From: Eubacteriaceae bacterium
Lineage (GTDB): Bacteria > Bacillota > Clostridia > Eubacteriales > UBA1433
NCBI GenBank assembly: GCA_012797825.1
Contig: JAAZOI010000288.1
Location: 1 to 16,575 of the forward strand
Length of the DNA stretch: 16,575 nucleotides
Direction of reading: 5' to 3'
The position numbers were made by a program, and so were the translations under genes. The notes under the pieces were generated by a model that saw nothing but the letters and a program-made list of their open reading frames with translations, searched no databases and had not been told where the DNA came from. Shown piece by piece: positions 1 to 7,642 of the stretch; position 1 is the first letter of the stretch; the number at the start of each line of letters is the position of its first letter.

Positions 1-112
1 AAAGAGAGTTATTTTATTAAATTCTTATAAAAAAATAGAAAATAACAATAAAAGTTGATTTAATAAATAAACATTATAATTTTTTCCGAAACTAAAATAA
101 TACATATTGTTC

Positions 113-124
113 CGGCTTAAGCCG
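113..124. repeat. Perfect 12-base palindrome CGGCTTAAGCCG
   Basis: CGGCTTAAGCCG is perfectly self-complementary and is the most GC-rich spot in the leader. As RNA it would form only a 4-bp stem with a TTAA loop, followed shortly by a run of T at 128-134. It could therefore be a weak terminator for a gene to the left, or a protein-binding site. Nothing decides between these. Confidence 0.25.
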
Positions 125-226
125 ATATTTTTTTAAAATATTTTTTAAATTTTATCAAATTTTATGGAAATATAATCTATTAAATAATTTTAAAGTAAGT
201 ATTGCATTATACTGTCACGTGTTGTA

Positions 227-240
227 GAATATTGATATTC
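227..240. repeat. Inverted repeat GAATAT-TG-ATATTC, possible operator
   Basis: A perfect 6-2-6 inverted repeat ends two bases before the Rex-like site at 243-260. The close spacing suggests part of a compound operator ahead of hydCBA. I do not recognise the motif as belonging to a known regulator, and AT-rich sequence can make such repeats by chance. Confidence 0.3.
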
Positions 241-242
241 AT

Positions 243-260
243 GTGTTAAAATATTAACGT
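243..260. promoter_or_regulatory. Candidate Rex operator upstream of hydCBA
   Basis: The sequence reads GTGTTAA-AATA-TTAACGT. The Rex consensus is TTGTTAA-n4-TTAACAA, so 12 of the 14 defined bases match with the correct 4-base spacer. It ends seven bases before the TTGACA at 268. Rex is a repressor that releases DNA when NADH/NAD+ rises, and it is known to control fermentation and hydrogenase genes in Bacillota. A second 12/14 site stands in the same relative place before rnf (4587-4604). The rex gene is not in the window, and the AT-rich background makes chance matches fairly easy. Confidence 0.5.
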
Positions 261-267
261 TAAAACC

Positions 268-295
268 TTGACATTTTAGCACCTTAATATAAAAC
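268..295 (+). promoter_or_regulatory. Possible sigma-70-type promoter of hydCBA
   Basis: A perfect -35 hexamer TTGACA sits at 268-273. The -10 is unclear: TAAAAC (290-295) gives 16-base spacing with 4 of 6 matches, while the better hexamer TATAAA (288-293) gives only 14. The first choice would place the transcription start at about the SD, giving a very short leader. A weaker alternative lies upstream (TTGCAT 202-207, TAGAAT 225-230). Confidence 0.35.
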
Positions 296-316
296 AATTT
301 TTTAGGAGGTTTTCTA

Positions 317-787
317 ATGGCTGATTTTGTAAGTATCAAAAATTTAGAACCATTAAAACAGATTATTGCAAAACACAAAGATGAACCGGGTTGTGCAATG
401 CCGATACTCCAAGAAACGCAGGGAGTATACGGATATTTGCCAATAGAACTGCAAAAGGAAATAGCTGAAGCACTGGGCGTTTCTTTATCAGAAATCTACG
501 GTATCGTAACATTCTACACACAATTTACAACAGTGCAAAAAGGCAAGAACAGAATAGGTGTATGCCTCGGAACGGCATGCTACGTAAAAGGTTCGCAGAA
601 AGTGCTTGATAGAATTGAGCGCGAACTCGACATTAAAGTAGGCGAAAACACAAGCGATATGAAATTTGCACTTGCAGCGACACGCTGCTTGGGCGCTTGC
701 GGTCTTGCACCTGTTATGATGATTAATGATGATGTATACGGCAGTTTAACACCGGATAAAATTCCGGATATACTTGCTAAATATTAA
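317..787 (+). CDS. hydC: NuoE-like [2Fe-2S] subunit of NAD-linked [FeFe] hydrogenase (HydC)
   Basis: This is the 156-residue small subunit of a trimeric cytoplasmic [FeFe] hydrogenase, homologous to NuoE of complex I. An N-terminal helical part (about residues 5-70) is followed by a thioredoxin-like [2Fe-2S] domain. The four ligand cysteines fit as C83, C88, C124 and C128 (CLGTAC and CLGAC), the family pattern. It passes electrons within the HydB flavin module. The ATG at 317 has a strong SD, AGGAGG at 304-309, seven bases away. It is the first gene of hydCBA, and the next gene's SD begins five bases after its stop. The same family also occurs as HndA and in NAD-linked formate dehydrogenases, but the hydrogenase gene two places downstream settles the assignment. 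Confidence 0.93.
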   Translation: MADFVSIKNLEPLKQIIAKHKDEPGCAMPILQETQGVYGYLPIELQKEIAEALGVSLSEIYGIVTFYTQFTTVQKGKNRIGVCLGTACYVKGSQKVLDRIERELDIKVGENTSDMKFALAATRCLGACGLAPVMMINDDVYGSLTPDKIPDILAKY

Positions 788-791
788 GAGC

Positions 792-798
792 GGAGGTG
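792..798 (+). promoter_or_regulatory. Shine-Dalgarno GGAGGTG deciding the hydB start
   Basis: GGAGGTG is a perfect anti-SD match. The GTG at 796 lies inside it and so cannot be the start that it serves. The in-frame TTG at 805 is six bases downstream, an ideal distance, so TTG 805 is preferred. Confidence 0.7.
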
Positions 799-804
799 TC
801 TGAA

Positions 805-2676
805 TTGAAGAAATCTTATCAAGAAATACTTGAAATCGGTAAAAAAACACTTGACAAAATCGGTCTTCGTGACGGTTTGGAAGCAAAAACAGAGTGTAAA
901 ACTCAGATAATGGTTTGCGGCGGTACCGGCTGCCATTCACAAAGTTCAAATGTTTTAATAGATAAATTAAGAGAAGAATTAAAAGCTAACAAGCTTGACA
1001 AACAGGTAGAAGTATTCCAAACGGGTTGTTTCGGACTTTGCCAAAAAGGACCGATTGTAATTATATACCCGGAAGGAACTTTCTATTCACATGTAAAACC
1101 TGAAGATTTTAAAGATATAGTACAAACACATATTATAGGCGGAAAAATTGTAGACAGACTGGTACTCGATGAAATTAAAGCTGATCCTAATGATGGCTTG
1201 AATAAATTAAAGTTTTACAAAAAACAAAACCGTAACGCACTTGGACTTTGCGGTAAAATAGATCCTGAAAATATTGACGAATATCTTGCATTTGAAGGAT
1301 ATCAGGCTTTATATAAAGCTATCACAACAATGTCTCAGGATGATGTTGTAAAAGAAATGCTTGATTCGGGCTTAAGAGGAAGAGGCGGCGCAGGTTTTCC
1401 GACAGGAATGAAATGGAAATTTGCAAGAATGGCGCAAAACGAAAAGAAATTTGTTGTGTGCAACGCTGACGAAGGCGACCCGGGCGCATTCATGGATCGT
1501 TCAGTAATAGAAGGCAATCCACACGTAGTAATCGAAGGTATGGCAATTGCTGCTAAAGCAATCGGCGCTGACGAAGGATATGTTTATGTTAGAGCGGAAT
1601 ATCCTATAGCTGTTAAACGTCTTATGATAGCAATAGACGAAGCAAGAGAATACGGATTGCTTGGCAAAGACATTATGGGCACGGGATTTAATTTTGATTT
1701 GCATGTACGTCTAGGCGCAGGCGCATTTGTATGCGGCGAAGAAACGGCTCTTCTTAACTCGGTAGAAGGAAAACGAGGAGAACCTCGTCCGCGTCCTCCG
1801 TTCCCGGCAAATGAAGGCTTATTCAAAAAACCGACAATTATCAATAACGTTGAAACATTGGCTAATGTTCCGAAAATTATACTTAAAGGCGCAGCTTGGT
1901 TTGCAGGTATGGGCACAGATGACAGCAAAGGAACAAAAGTTTTCGCAGTAGGCGGAAAAATCGCAAATACAGGTCTTGTAGAAATTCCTATGGGGACAAC
2001 ATTGCGTGAAATAATATACGATATAGCCGGCGGTATTCCGAACGGCAAAAAATTCAAAGCTTGCCAGACAGGCGGTCCTTCAGGCGGATGTATTCCCGCA
2101 CAGAATCTTGACACACCTATAGATTTCGGTTCACTCGCAAAAATAGGTTCTATGATGGGTTCGGGCGGAATGATAATTCTTGATGAAGACAACTGTATGG
2201 TTGACGTTGCAAGATTCTTTATGGACTTCATAGTTGACGAATCTTGCGGTAAATGTTCTCCTTGTCGTATAGGCACAAAGAGAATGCTTGAAATACTTAA
2301 TAAAATCTGTGACGGAAAAGGCGAAGACGGCGATATAGAAAAACTGGAAGAAATTGCGAAAGCTATTAAAGCAGGTTCGCTTTGCGCTCTAGGTCAAACA
2401 GCTGCTAACCCCGTTCTTTCAACGATAAAATACTTCAGAGATGAATATGAAGCTCATATTTATGATAAAAAATGCCCGGCGGGCGTATGCAAAAACCTTG
2501 TTACGTACACAATAAACAAAGATAAATGCAAAGGCTGCTCACTGTGCGCGAAGAGATGCCCGGTAGAAGCTATTTCCGGACAGGTAAAATCACCTTATAC
2601 AATTGATCAATCAAAATGCATTAAATGCGGATTGTGCTATGATTCATGCAAATTTGCAGCAATTGAAAGAAAATAA
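805..2676 (+). CDS. hydB: NuoF-like flavin/NADH-binding subunit of [FeFe] hydrogenase (HydB)
   Basis: This 623-residue subunit (from TTG 805) holds FMN and NAD(H) and is the proposed site of electron bifurcation in HydABC-type enzymes. An N-terminal thioredoxin-like [2Fe-2S] domain has C38, C43, C75 and C79. The NuoF core follows, with the NADH-site motif GRGGAGFPTG near residues 192-201, the FMN-site segment NADEGDPGAF near 220, and GAGAFVCGEETAL. The [4Fe-4S] ligands are C481, C484, C487 and C527. A C-terminal two-cluster ferredoxin domain has C575/578/581/585 and C605/608/611/615. This order and length are those of HydB/HndC rather than the shorter NuoF of complex I. hydA follows after 24 bases. 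Whether the enzyme truly bifurcates cannot be read from sequence alone. Confidence 0.94.
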   Translation: MKKSYQEILEIGKKTLDKIGLRDGLEAKTECKTQIMVCGGTGCHSQSSNVLIDKLREELKANKLDKQVEVFQTGCFGLCQKGPIVIIYPEGTFYSHVKPEDFKDIVQTHIIGGKIVDRLVLDEIKADPNDGLNKLKFYKKQNRNALGLCGKIDPENIDEYLAFEGYQALYKAITTMSQDDVVKEMLDSGLRGRGGAGFPTGMKWKFARMAQNEKKFVVCNADEGDPGAFMDRSVIEGNPHVVIEGMAIAAKAIGADEGYVYVRAEYPIAVKRLMIAIDEAREYGLLGKDIMGTGFNFDLHVRLGAGAFVCGEETALLNSVEGKRGEPRPRPPFPANEGLFKKPTIINNVETLANVPKIILKGAAWFAGMGTDDSKGTKVFAVGGKIANTGLVEIPMGTTLREIIYDIAGGIPNGKKFKACQTGGPSGGCIPAQNLDTPIDFGSLAKIGSMMGSGGMIILDEDNCMVDVARFFMDFIVDESCGKCSPCRIGTKRMLEILNKICDGKGEDGDIEKLEEIAKAIKAGSLCALGQTAANPVLSTIKYFRDEYEAHIYDKKCPAGVCKNLVTYTINKDKCKGCSLCAKRCPVEAISGQVKSPYTIDQSKCIKCGLCYDSCKFAAIERK

Positions 2677-2700
2677 GGAAAGGAACTATAGGCGATTATA

Positions 2701-4455
2701 ATGGAAATGTTGAATATAAAAATTAACGGCCAAGATTATCAGGTACCGAAAGGTTCAACTATACTGGAAGCCGCAAGAGCGAATAACATTCATATTCCGA
2801 CGCTTTGCTACCTTAAAGGTATAAACGAAGTCGGTGCGTGCCGTATGTGCTTATGCGAAATAAAAGGCGGAAGAGCTTTGGTTGCAGCTTGCGTATACCC
2901 CTGTAATGAAGGAATGGAAGTTTTCACAAACACTCCTGTTGTAAGAGAAACAAGAAGAGCGGTTTTGGACTTAATACTTTCAAATCATAATAGAGAATGC
3001 ACAACATGCGAAAGAAGCGGAGTTTGCGAACTCCAAAAAGTATCTGAAGAAATGGGAATAAAAGAAATTAAATTCCCGCCGCAGAAAAAAGAAACATTTA
3101 CAATTGATGAAGTATCACCTTCAGTAGTAAGAGACGGAAGCAAATGCATACTTTGCGGACGCTGCGTTGCAGTTTGCAGAGACGTTCAAGGTCTGGGCGC
3201 AATGGGTCCGACAGGCAGAGGATTTAAAAAATCTATTGATCCAGCATTCGGCATGTCGCTTGCAGAATCTAACTGCATTAACTGCGGTCAATGTATAATA
3301 AATTGTCCGGTCGGCGCATTAAAAGAAAAAGACGATACAGATAAAGTTTGGGCTGCGCTTGCAGATCCGACAAAACACGTTGTTGTTCATTCAGCTCCGT
3401 CTATAAGAGCGGGTTTGGGCGAAGCTTTCGGACTTCCGGTAGGGACTCTTGTAAGCAAAAAACTTGCTGCGCTTTTAAGAAGAATTGGTTTTGATAAAGT
3501 ATTTGATACAAACTTCGCGGCTGACGTTTGCATAATGGAAGAAGGCACGGAATTAATAGGCAGAGTAACAAAAGGTGGAGTACTTCCTTTAATTACAAGC
3601 TGCTCGCCGGGTTGGGTTAAATATGCAGAAATGTATTATCCCGACTTGCTTGCTCATGTATCAAGCTGCAAATCACCACAGGGAATGATGGGCTCAATTC
3701 TTAAATATCATTATGCTAAAGAAGCAGGCATTGATGTAAAAGATATATTTGTAGTAAGCATAATGCCTTGCACAGCTAAAAAATATGAAGTAGCTAGACC
3801 CGAGCTTGCAGTAAACGGTATTCCGGATAACGATGTGTCGCTTACAACGAGAGAACTTGCAAGAATGGCAAAACAAGCAGGCATTGACTTTAATGCGCTT
3901 CCTGATGAAGAATTTGATTCATACTATGGAGATTACACAGGCGCTGCTACAATATTCGGAGCGACTGGCGGTGTTATGGAAGCTGCGGCAAGAACAGCAG
4001 TAGAAGTAATTACAGGCAAAGAAGCTGAAAATATTGATTATGAAGGCGTAAGAGGTATTGAAGGAGTTAAAACTGCTGAAGTTAAAGCCGGCGATTTGAC
4101 ACTTAAAGTAATGGTTGCTCATGGCGGAGCTAACATCAGAACAGTTATGGATAAATTAAGAGCAGGCGAACTTAAAGACGTTCATTTCATCGAACTTATG
4201 GCATGCCCGGGCGGATGTGTAAACGGCGGCGGACAGCCGATAGTTAACGCTCAGGATAAGATGTTCAGAGACATAAGAGTTGAAAGAGCGGCTGCGTTGT
4301 ACCATGAAGATAAAGATGTTTTAAAATACAGAAAATCTCATGAAAATCCGTCAGTTCAAAAATTGTACAAAGAGTTCTTGGGAGAACCGAACAGCCATAC
4401 AGCTCATGAATATCTGCATACAAAATATTCTGCAAAACCGAAAATAAGCAAATAA
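2701..4455 (+). CDS. hydA: Catalytic subunit of trimeric [FeFe] hydrogenase (HydA)
   Basis: This 584-residue protein carries the H-cluster that makes or oxidises H2. It has a plant-type [2Fe-2S] domain (C36, C47, C50, C64), a His-Cys3 [4Fe-4S] site (H96, C100, C103, C109) and two ferredoxin clusters (C149/152/155/159 and C192/195/198/202). The H-domain has motif L1 TSCSPGWV (299-306), L2 MPCTAKKYE (355-363) and L3 ELMACPGGCVNGGGQP (498-513). L1 has Ser where monomeric enzymes have a second Cys. A stop at 2689-2691 bounds the start, leaving ATG 2701 or ATG 2707; the SD is weak (AGGCGA 2690-2695, or AGGAA near 2681), so translation may rely on coupling to hydB. The H-cluster maturases HydE, HydF and HydG are not in the window. 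A terminator follows the stop. Confidence 0.95.
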   Translation: MEMLNIKINGQDYQVPKGSTILEAARANNIHIPTLCYLKGINEVGACRMCLCEIKGGRALVAACVYPCNEGMEVFTNTPVVRETRRAVLDLILSNHNRECTTCERSGVCELQKVSEEMGIKEIKFPPQKKETFTIDEVSPSVVRDGSKCILCGRCVAVCRDVQGLGAMGPTGRGFKKSIDPAFGMSLAESNCINCGQCIINCPVGALKEKDDTDKVWAALADPTKHVVVHSAPSIRAGLGEAFGLPVGTLVSKKLAALLRRIGFDKVFDTNFAADVCIMEEGTELIGRVTKGGVLPLITSCSPGWVKYAEMYYPDLLAHVSSCKSPQGMMGSILKYHYAKEAGIDVKDIFVVSIMPCTAKKYEVARPELAVNGIPDNDVSLTTRELARMAKQAGIDFNALPDEEFDSYYGDYTGAATIFGATGGVMEAAARTAVEVITGKEAENIDYEGVRGIEGVKTAEVKAGDLTLKVMVAHGGANIRTVMDKLRAGELKDVHFIELMACPGGCVNGGGQPIVNAQDKMFRDIRVERAAALYHEDKDVLKYRKSHENPSVQKLYKEFLGEPNSHTAHEYLHTKYSAKPKISK

Positions 4456-4462
4456 TTATAAC

Positions 4463-4495
4463 AAAAAAGGGAACCCGTTTTTGGGTTCCTTTTTT
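4463..4495 (+). terminator. Intrinsic terminator after hydCBA
   Basis: GGAACCC (4470-4476) pairs with GGGTTCC (4483-4489) around a 6-base loop. A further G-T pair and an A-run facing a T-run (4463-4468 with 4490-4495) extend the stem. The symmetry means it could work on both strands. It separates the hydrogenase and rnf transcripts. Confidence 0.88.
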
Positions 4496-4586
4496 ATTAA
4501 GAATAAATATTCAACGTATAATTATCAATAAATATAAAAATATATTAACAGTTATTGCATTTGTATAAATTTATAATCAAATACTT

Positions 4587-4604
4587 TAGTTATTATATTA
4601 ACAA
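4587..4604. promoter_or_regulatory. Candidate Rex operator upstream of rnfCDGEAB
   Basis: The sequence reads TAGTTAT-TATA-TTAACAA and matches 12 of 14 defined bases of the Rex box TTGTTAA-n4-TTAACAA, including a perfect right half. It ends three bases before the -35 TTGACC of the rnf promoter, where a bound repressor would block RNA polymerase. It mirrors the site before hydCBA. The remaining stretch from 4496 to 4586 is AT-rich, and I see no gene in it. Confidence 0.5.
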
Positions 4605-4607
4605 TAT

Positions 4608-4636
4608 TTGACCTTTTTTATAAATAGGTATAAAAT
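4608..4636 (+). promoter_or_regulatory. Sigma-70-type promoter of the rnf operon
   Basis: TTGACC (4608-4613) is 5 of 6 to the -35 consensus. TAAAAT (4631-4636) is 5 of 6 to the -10 consensus at the ideal 17-base spacing. Transcription would begin near 4643, leaving a leader of about 60 bases before rnfC. Confidence 0.6.
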
Positions 4637-4705
4637 TTTTAAGTTAGTATTAATATTGATTTTATATTTTATAAATTACTTAAGTTTAAAGGGGTGTTGC
4701 GGAAA

Positions 4706-6067
4706 ATGAATATCAAAAAGGCGACATTTAAGGGAGGAACACATCTTTCCTATAATAAGGAATTAACCTCCGGTCTTAATGTTGAAACATCTATACCGCC
4801 GGAGGAAATTATCCTACCTGTGTCAATGCATATAGGCGCACCGGCTAAGCCTATTGTAGAAGTAGGCGACAAAGTTAAGATGGGTCAGAAGGTAGCTGAA
4901 GCTACAGGGTTTGTATCGGTACCGATACATTCTTCGGTATCCGGTGAAGTTATAGCCATAGAACCAAGGCTTCATCCGAACGGGCAAAAAGTATTAAGCA
5001 TAATAATTAAAAATGATATGCTGGATACACCCGATGAAAATATGCATCCAAATTCTGATTATAAAAATTTGGACAGCAAGGAAATTTTAAATATTATAAA
5101 GGAAGCGGGAATAGTTGGTCTGGGCGGAGCCACTTTTCCGACACACGTTAAACTTTCAATACCTGAAGGAAAGAAAGTAGAGTATCTTATATTAAATGCT
5201 GCCGAATGCGAAGCATATCTTACTAATGATGATGCTTTAATGATGACAAACAGCGATGATATAATAAAAGGCTTGGAAATAGTAATGTATGTTTTGGGAA
5301 TTGACAAAGCATATATAGGCATTGAAGATAATAAAAAAGATGCAATTGAAAAAATGGCAAAAAGCGCGCAAGCGCTTAATGTAGATATTTACTGCCTTGC
5401 GACTAAATATCCGCAGGGAAGTGAAAAACATATAATAAAGGCTATCTCAGGAAGAGAAGTACCATCTGGAAAACTTCCTATAGACGTAGGGTGTGTTGTT
5501 TTGAATGTTGCTACGGCAAAGGCAATCAAAGAAGCGGTAATAGATGGAAAGCCTTTAATAGAAAGAATAGCAACAATTACCGGGCACGGTATTAAAACGC
5601 CGAAAAGAATGCTTATAAGAATTGGCACTCCGATAGAACACGTTTTAGCGCAATGCGGCGGATTTACTGATGCCGAAAAATTCATTTTAGGCGGTCCTAT
5701 GATGGGCATCAGTCATTTTTCAAGTGATACGCCGGTTATAAAAGGCGGTTCAGGTTTCTTATTGTTAAATGAAAAAGAAATAGACCTTTCTGAATCTAAT
5801 GATTGTATAAGGTGCGGCAAATGTGTAAGCGCGTGTCCTATGAGACTTCTTCCTTTGATGATTTCAAACGCTTCGGTTAATAATGATTTTGAAAAAGCTG
5901 AAAAATATAACGCGATGGACTGCATAGAATGCGGAGCATGCTCTTATGTATGCCCCGCTAAGCGTATGCTTGTTTCAAATATGCGTGTTGCAAAACGTGA
6001 AATTACTGCAATCAGAAAAGAAAAAGCGGCTCTTGCTGAAGCGAAAGCTAAGGAGGCAAAAAATTAA
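4706..6067 (+). CDS. rnfC: Rnf complex subunit C, NADH/FMN and Fe-S protein
   Basis: RnfC is the peripheral subunit where NAD(H) reacts with the ion-pumping ferredoxin:NAD+ oxidoreductase. The 453-residue protein starts with the conserved MNIKKATFKGGTHL region. It has the glycine-rich nucleotide/flavin-site motif GLGGATFPTH at 138-147 and two [4Fe-4S] motifs (C367/370/373/377 and C406/409/412/416). The C-terminus is an Ala/Lys/Glu-rich tail. ATG 4706 is chosen over the in-frame GTG 4694 and TTG 4697. The GTG lies inside the SD-like AAAGGGGTG at 4688-4696 and the TTG directly abuts it, while the ATG is nine bases downstream. It is the first gene of rnfCDGEAB and its TAA shares one base with the rnfD ATG. 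Confidence 0.95.
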   Translation: MNIKKATFKGGTHLSYNKELTSGLNVETSIPPEEIILPVSMHIGAPAKPIVEVGDKVKMGQKVAEATGFVSVPIHSSVSGEVIAIEPRLHPNGQKVLSIIIKNDMLDTPDENMHPNSDYKNLDSKEILNIIKEAGIVGLGGATFPTHVKLSIPEGKKVEYLILNAAECEAYLTNDDALMMTNSDDIIKGLEIVMYVLGIDKAYIGIEDNKKDAIEKMAKSAQALNVDIYCLATKYPQGSEKHIIKAISGREVPSGKLPIDVGCVVLNVATAKAIKEAVIDGKPLIERIATITGHGIKTPKRMLIRIGTPIEHVLAQCGGFTDAEKFILGGPMMGISHFSSDTPVIKGGSGFLLLNEKEIDLSESNDCIRCGKCVSACPMRLLPLMISNASVNNDFEKAEKYNAMDCIECGACSYVCPAKRMLVSNMRVAKREITAIRKEKAALAEAKAKEAKN

Positions 6068-7026
6068 TGGATAAATTATTTATTGTATCATCATCTCCTC
6101 ATATACGCTCTAATGTAACGACGCAGAAAATCATGAGAGATGTTTTAATAGCACTGACTCCGGCTATGGTTGCAGGTATTATTTACTTTGGGACAAGAGC
6201 TCTGTATCTTACGGTAATATGTGTAATAACCTGCGTGCTTACGGAATGGGTTTATGAAAAATTAATGCATAAAAAAAGCACTATCAACGATTTAAGCGCA
6301 GCGGTTACAGGAGTTTTACTCGCTTTTAATCTTCCTGCCAGCGCTTCATGGTGGATTGCTTTTATAGGAAGTATTTTTGCAATACTAATTGTAAAACAGA
6401 TTTTTGGAGGCATAGGCCACAACTTCGTTAACCCGGCATTAGCTGCAAGGGCTTTTTTGATGACATGCTGGGGCGTAAGAATGACAGGCGGAGCGTTTAT
6501 TCCAATAGACGCGGTAACATCCGCTACGCCTTTAGGAATATTAAAAGAAAAACTTGCAGAAAGCCTTCCTTCATATATCAATTTGTTTTTGGGAACGAAT
6601 GTATACGGATGTATCGGAGAAGTAAGCAAATTAGCTCTTTTAATAGGCGGAATTTATCTTATCTGCCGTAAAGTAATAACTTGGAAAATTCCTGTGGTTT
6701 ACATAGGAACGGTATTTATTTTATCATTGATTTTCGGTCAGGATCCGCTTTTCCATATTCTCGCGGGCGGATTATTTTTAGGAGCTATTTTTATGGCGAC
6801 AGATTACACAACCTCGCCAATAACGCCAAAAGGGCAGATTATTTACGCAGTCGGATGCGGATTGTTAACGGTAATGATAAGGCTGTACGGGGCATATCCC
6901 GAAGGAGTATCGTATTCAATACTTTTAATGAATGTAGCCGCTCCGTTAATTGACAGATACAGTAAACCTCGCGTATTCGGAATACAAAAAGTAAAGAAGT
7001 TAAAAAAGAAGAGCGAGGTAATTTAA
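6067..7026 (+). CDS. rnfD: Rnf complex subunit D, flavinylated membrane protein
   Basis: This 319-residue integral membrane subunit belongs to the NqrB/RnfD family and has many hydrophobic segments. It carries the covalent-FMN motif DAVTSATPLG at 148-157; by analogy with characterised RnfD proteins the FMN is expected on T154. GGIGHNFVNPALAARAF near 114-130 is another family signature. The protein passes electrons across the membrane and probably helps form the ion path. Flavin attachment needs an ApbE transferase, which is not in the window. The SD AGGAGG (6051-6056) lies inside the end of rnfC, and the ATG overlaps the rnfC stop by one base. Confidence 0.95.
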   Translation: MDKLFIVSSSPHIRSNVTTQKIMRDVLIALTPAMVAGIIYFGTRALYLTVICVITCVLTEWVYEKLMHKKSTINDLSAAVTGVLLAFNLPASASWWIAFIGSIFAILIVKQIFGGIGHNFVNPALAARAFLMTCWGVRMTGGAFIPIDAVTSATPLGILKEKLAESLPSYINLFLGTNVYGCIGEVSKLALLIGGIYLICRKVITWKIPVVYIGTVFILSLIFGQDPLFHILAGGLFLGAIFMATDYTTSPITPKGQIIYAVGCGLLTVMIRLYGAYPEGVSYSILLMNVAAPLIDRYSKPRVFGIQKVKKLKKKSEVI

Positions 7027-7027
7027 T

Positions 7028-7642
7028 ATGAAAAAAGATATCGTTAAATTGGAACTGATTCTTTTTATAATTTGCGTAGTGGCGGCAGGCTTGCTTGCAC
7101 TTACAAATTCTGTTACTGCGCCGATAATCGCGAAAAATCAGCTGCAAAGTGAAATACAAGCCAAACAGGCTGTTTTGCCTCAGGGAAAAGAATTTAATGA
7201 CATTGACTCTGCCAAAATGGCTGAATTGTTTAAAAATTCGAACAATGAAAAGTTAAATAATATAGTTCAGATAAGCATAGCTGAAGCCGATGGTAAATTT
7301 TCAGGTATGGTAATAAAAACATCCGTTACCGGATATAAAGGAAGCATTGTAATGTTGATAGGCATTGATGCTCAAGGCAAAATAACTTCATACAAGGTGC
7401 TCTCGCACTCAGAGACCCCCGGTCTTGGGGATAAAATAACAGGCGAAAAATTCTCGTCGCAATTTGCTGGGAAATCTGCCAATGAAAGCCTTGTAGTCGT
7501 TAAAAAAGCTGTACAAAAAAGCAATGAAATTCAAGCTATAACAGGCGCGACAATCTCATCAAGGGCGGCGACACTGGCAATAAATAGCGCCATCGACGCT
7601 TATAATATAGTAAAAAACAGCGGTGAAGGGGGAATAAAATAA
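7028..7642 (+). CDS. rnfG: Rnf complex subunit G, FMN-binding protein
   Basis: This 204-residue protein has one N-terminal membrane anchor (about residues 8-27) and an extracytoplasmic FMN-binding domain. The flavinylation motif ITGATISS lies at 171-178, with T175 the expected attachment residue. The HSETPGLGDKI segment (127-137) is typical of RnfG and NqrC. It takes part in electron transfer between RnfD and the RnfA/E core. The SD GAGGT (7015-7019) overlaps the end of rnfD. The TAA shares one base with the rnfE ATG, so translation is tightly coupled. Confidence 0.95.
   Translation: MKKDIVKLELILFIICVVAAGLLALTNSVTAPIIAKNQLQSEIQAKQAVLPQGKEFNDIDSAKMAELFKNSNNEKLNNIVQISIAEADGKFSGMVIKTSVTGYKGSIVMLIGIDAQGKITSYKVLSHSETPGLGDKITGEKFSSQFAGKSANESLVVVKKAVQKSNEIQAITGATISSRAATLAINSAIDAYNIVKNSGEGGIK

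Larger units (their letters stand above)
1..316. other. Non-coding AT-rich region upstream of the hydrogenase operon
   Basis: No convincing coding sequence is present on either strand. The first 30 to 57 bases could hold the last codons of an upstream gene, since + strand frames close at 28-30 and 55-57, but this cannot be decided from the window. The region has long A/T runs, a 12-base palindrome (113-124), a 6-2-6 inverted repeat (227-240), a Rex-like operator (243-260) and a candidate promoter (268-295). The SD AGGAGG lies at 304-309 before hydC. A second possible promoter is TTGCAT (202-207) with TAGAAT (225-230) at 17-base spacing. If that one is used, the Rex-like site would lie just downstream of the transcription start. 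Confidence 0.6.

Noticed and set aside
216..221. CACGTG hexamer in the hyd leader
   Set aside because: A six-base palindrome alone has no clear bacterial regulator assignment and is expected by chance.
1584..2276. Long minus-strand open frame inside hydB (about 230 codons)
   Set aside because: It is a shadow of the strongly conserved hydB frame, has no SD, and encodes no recognisable domain.
4559..4582. Imperfect dyad ATTTG...ATAAATTTAT...CAAAT in the rnf leader
   Set aside because: The arms are asymmetric (1 versus 3 spacer bases) and made almost only of A and T, so chance is likely. The Rex-like site just downstream is better defined.
4694..4705. GTG 4694 as the rnfC start
   Set aside because: It lies inside the SD-like AAAGGGGTG (4688-4696). 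ATG 4706 gives normal spacing and the conserved family N-terminus.
6465..6953. Alternative + strand frames inside rnfD
   Set aside because: They overlap the conserved RnfD coding sequence and give Arg/Asn-rich products with no SD or similarity.
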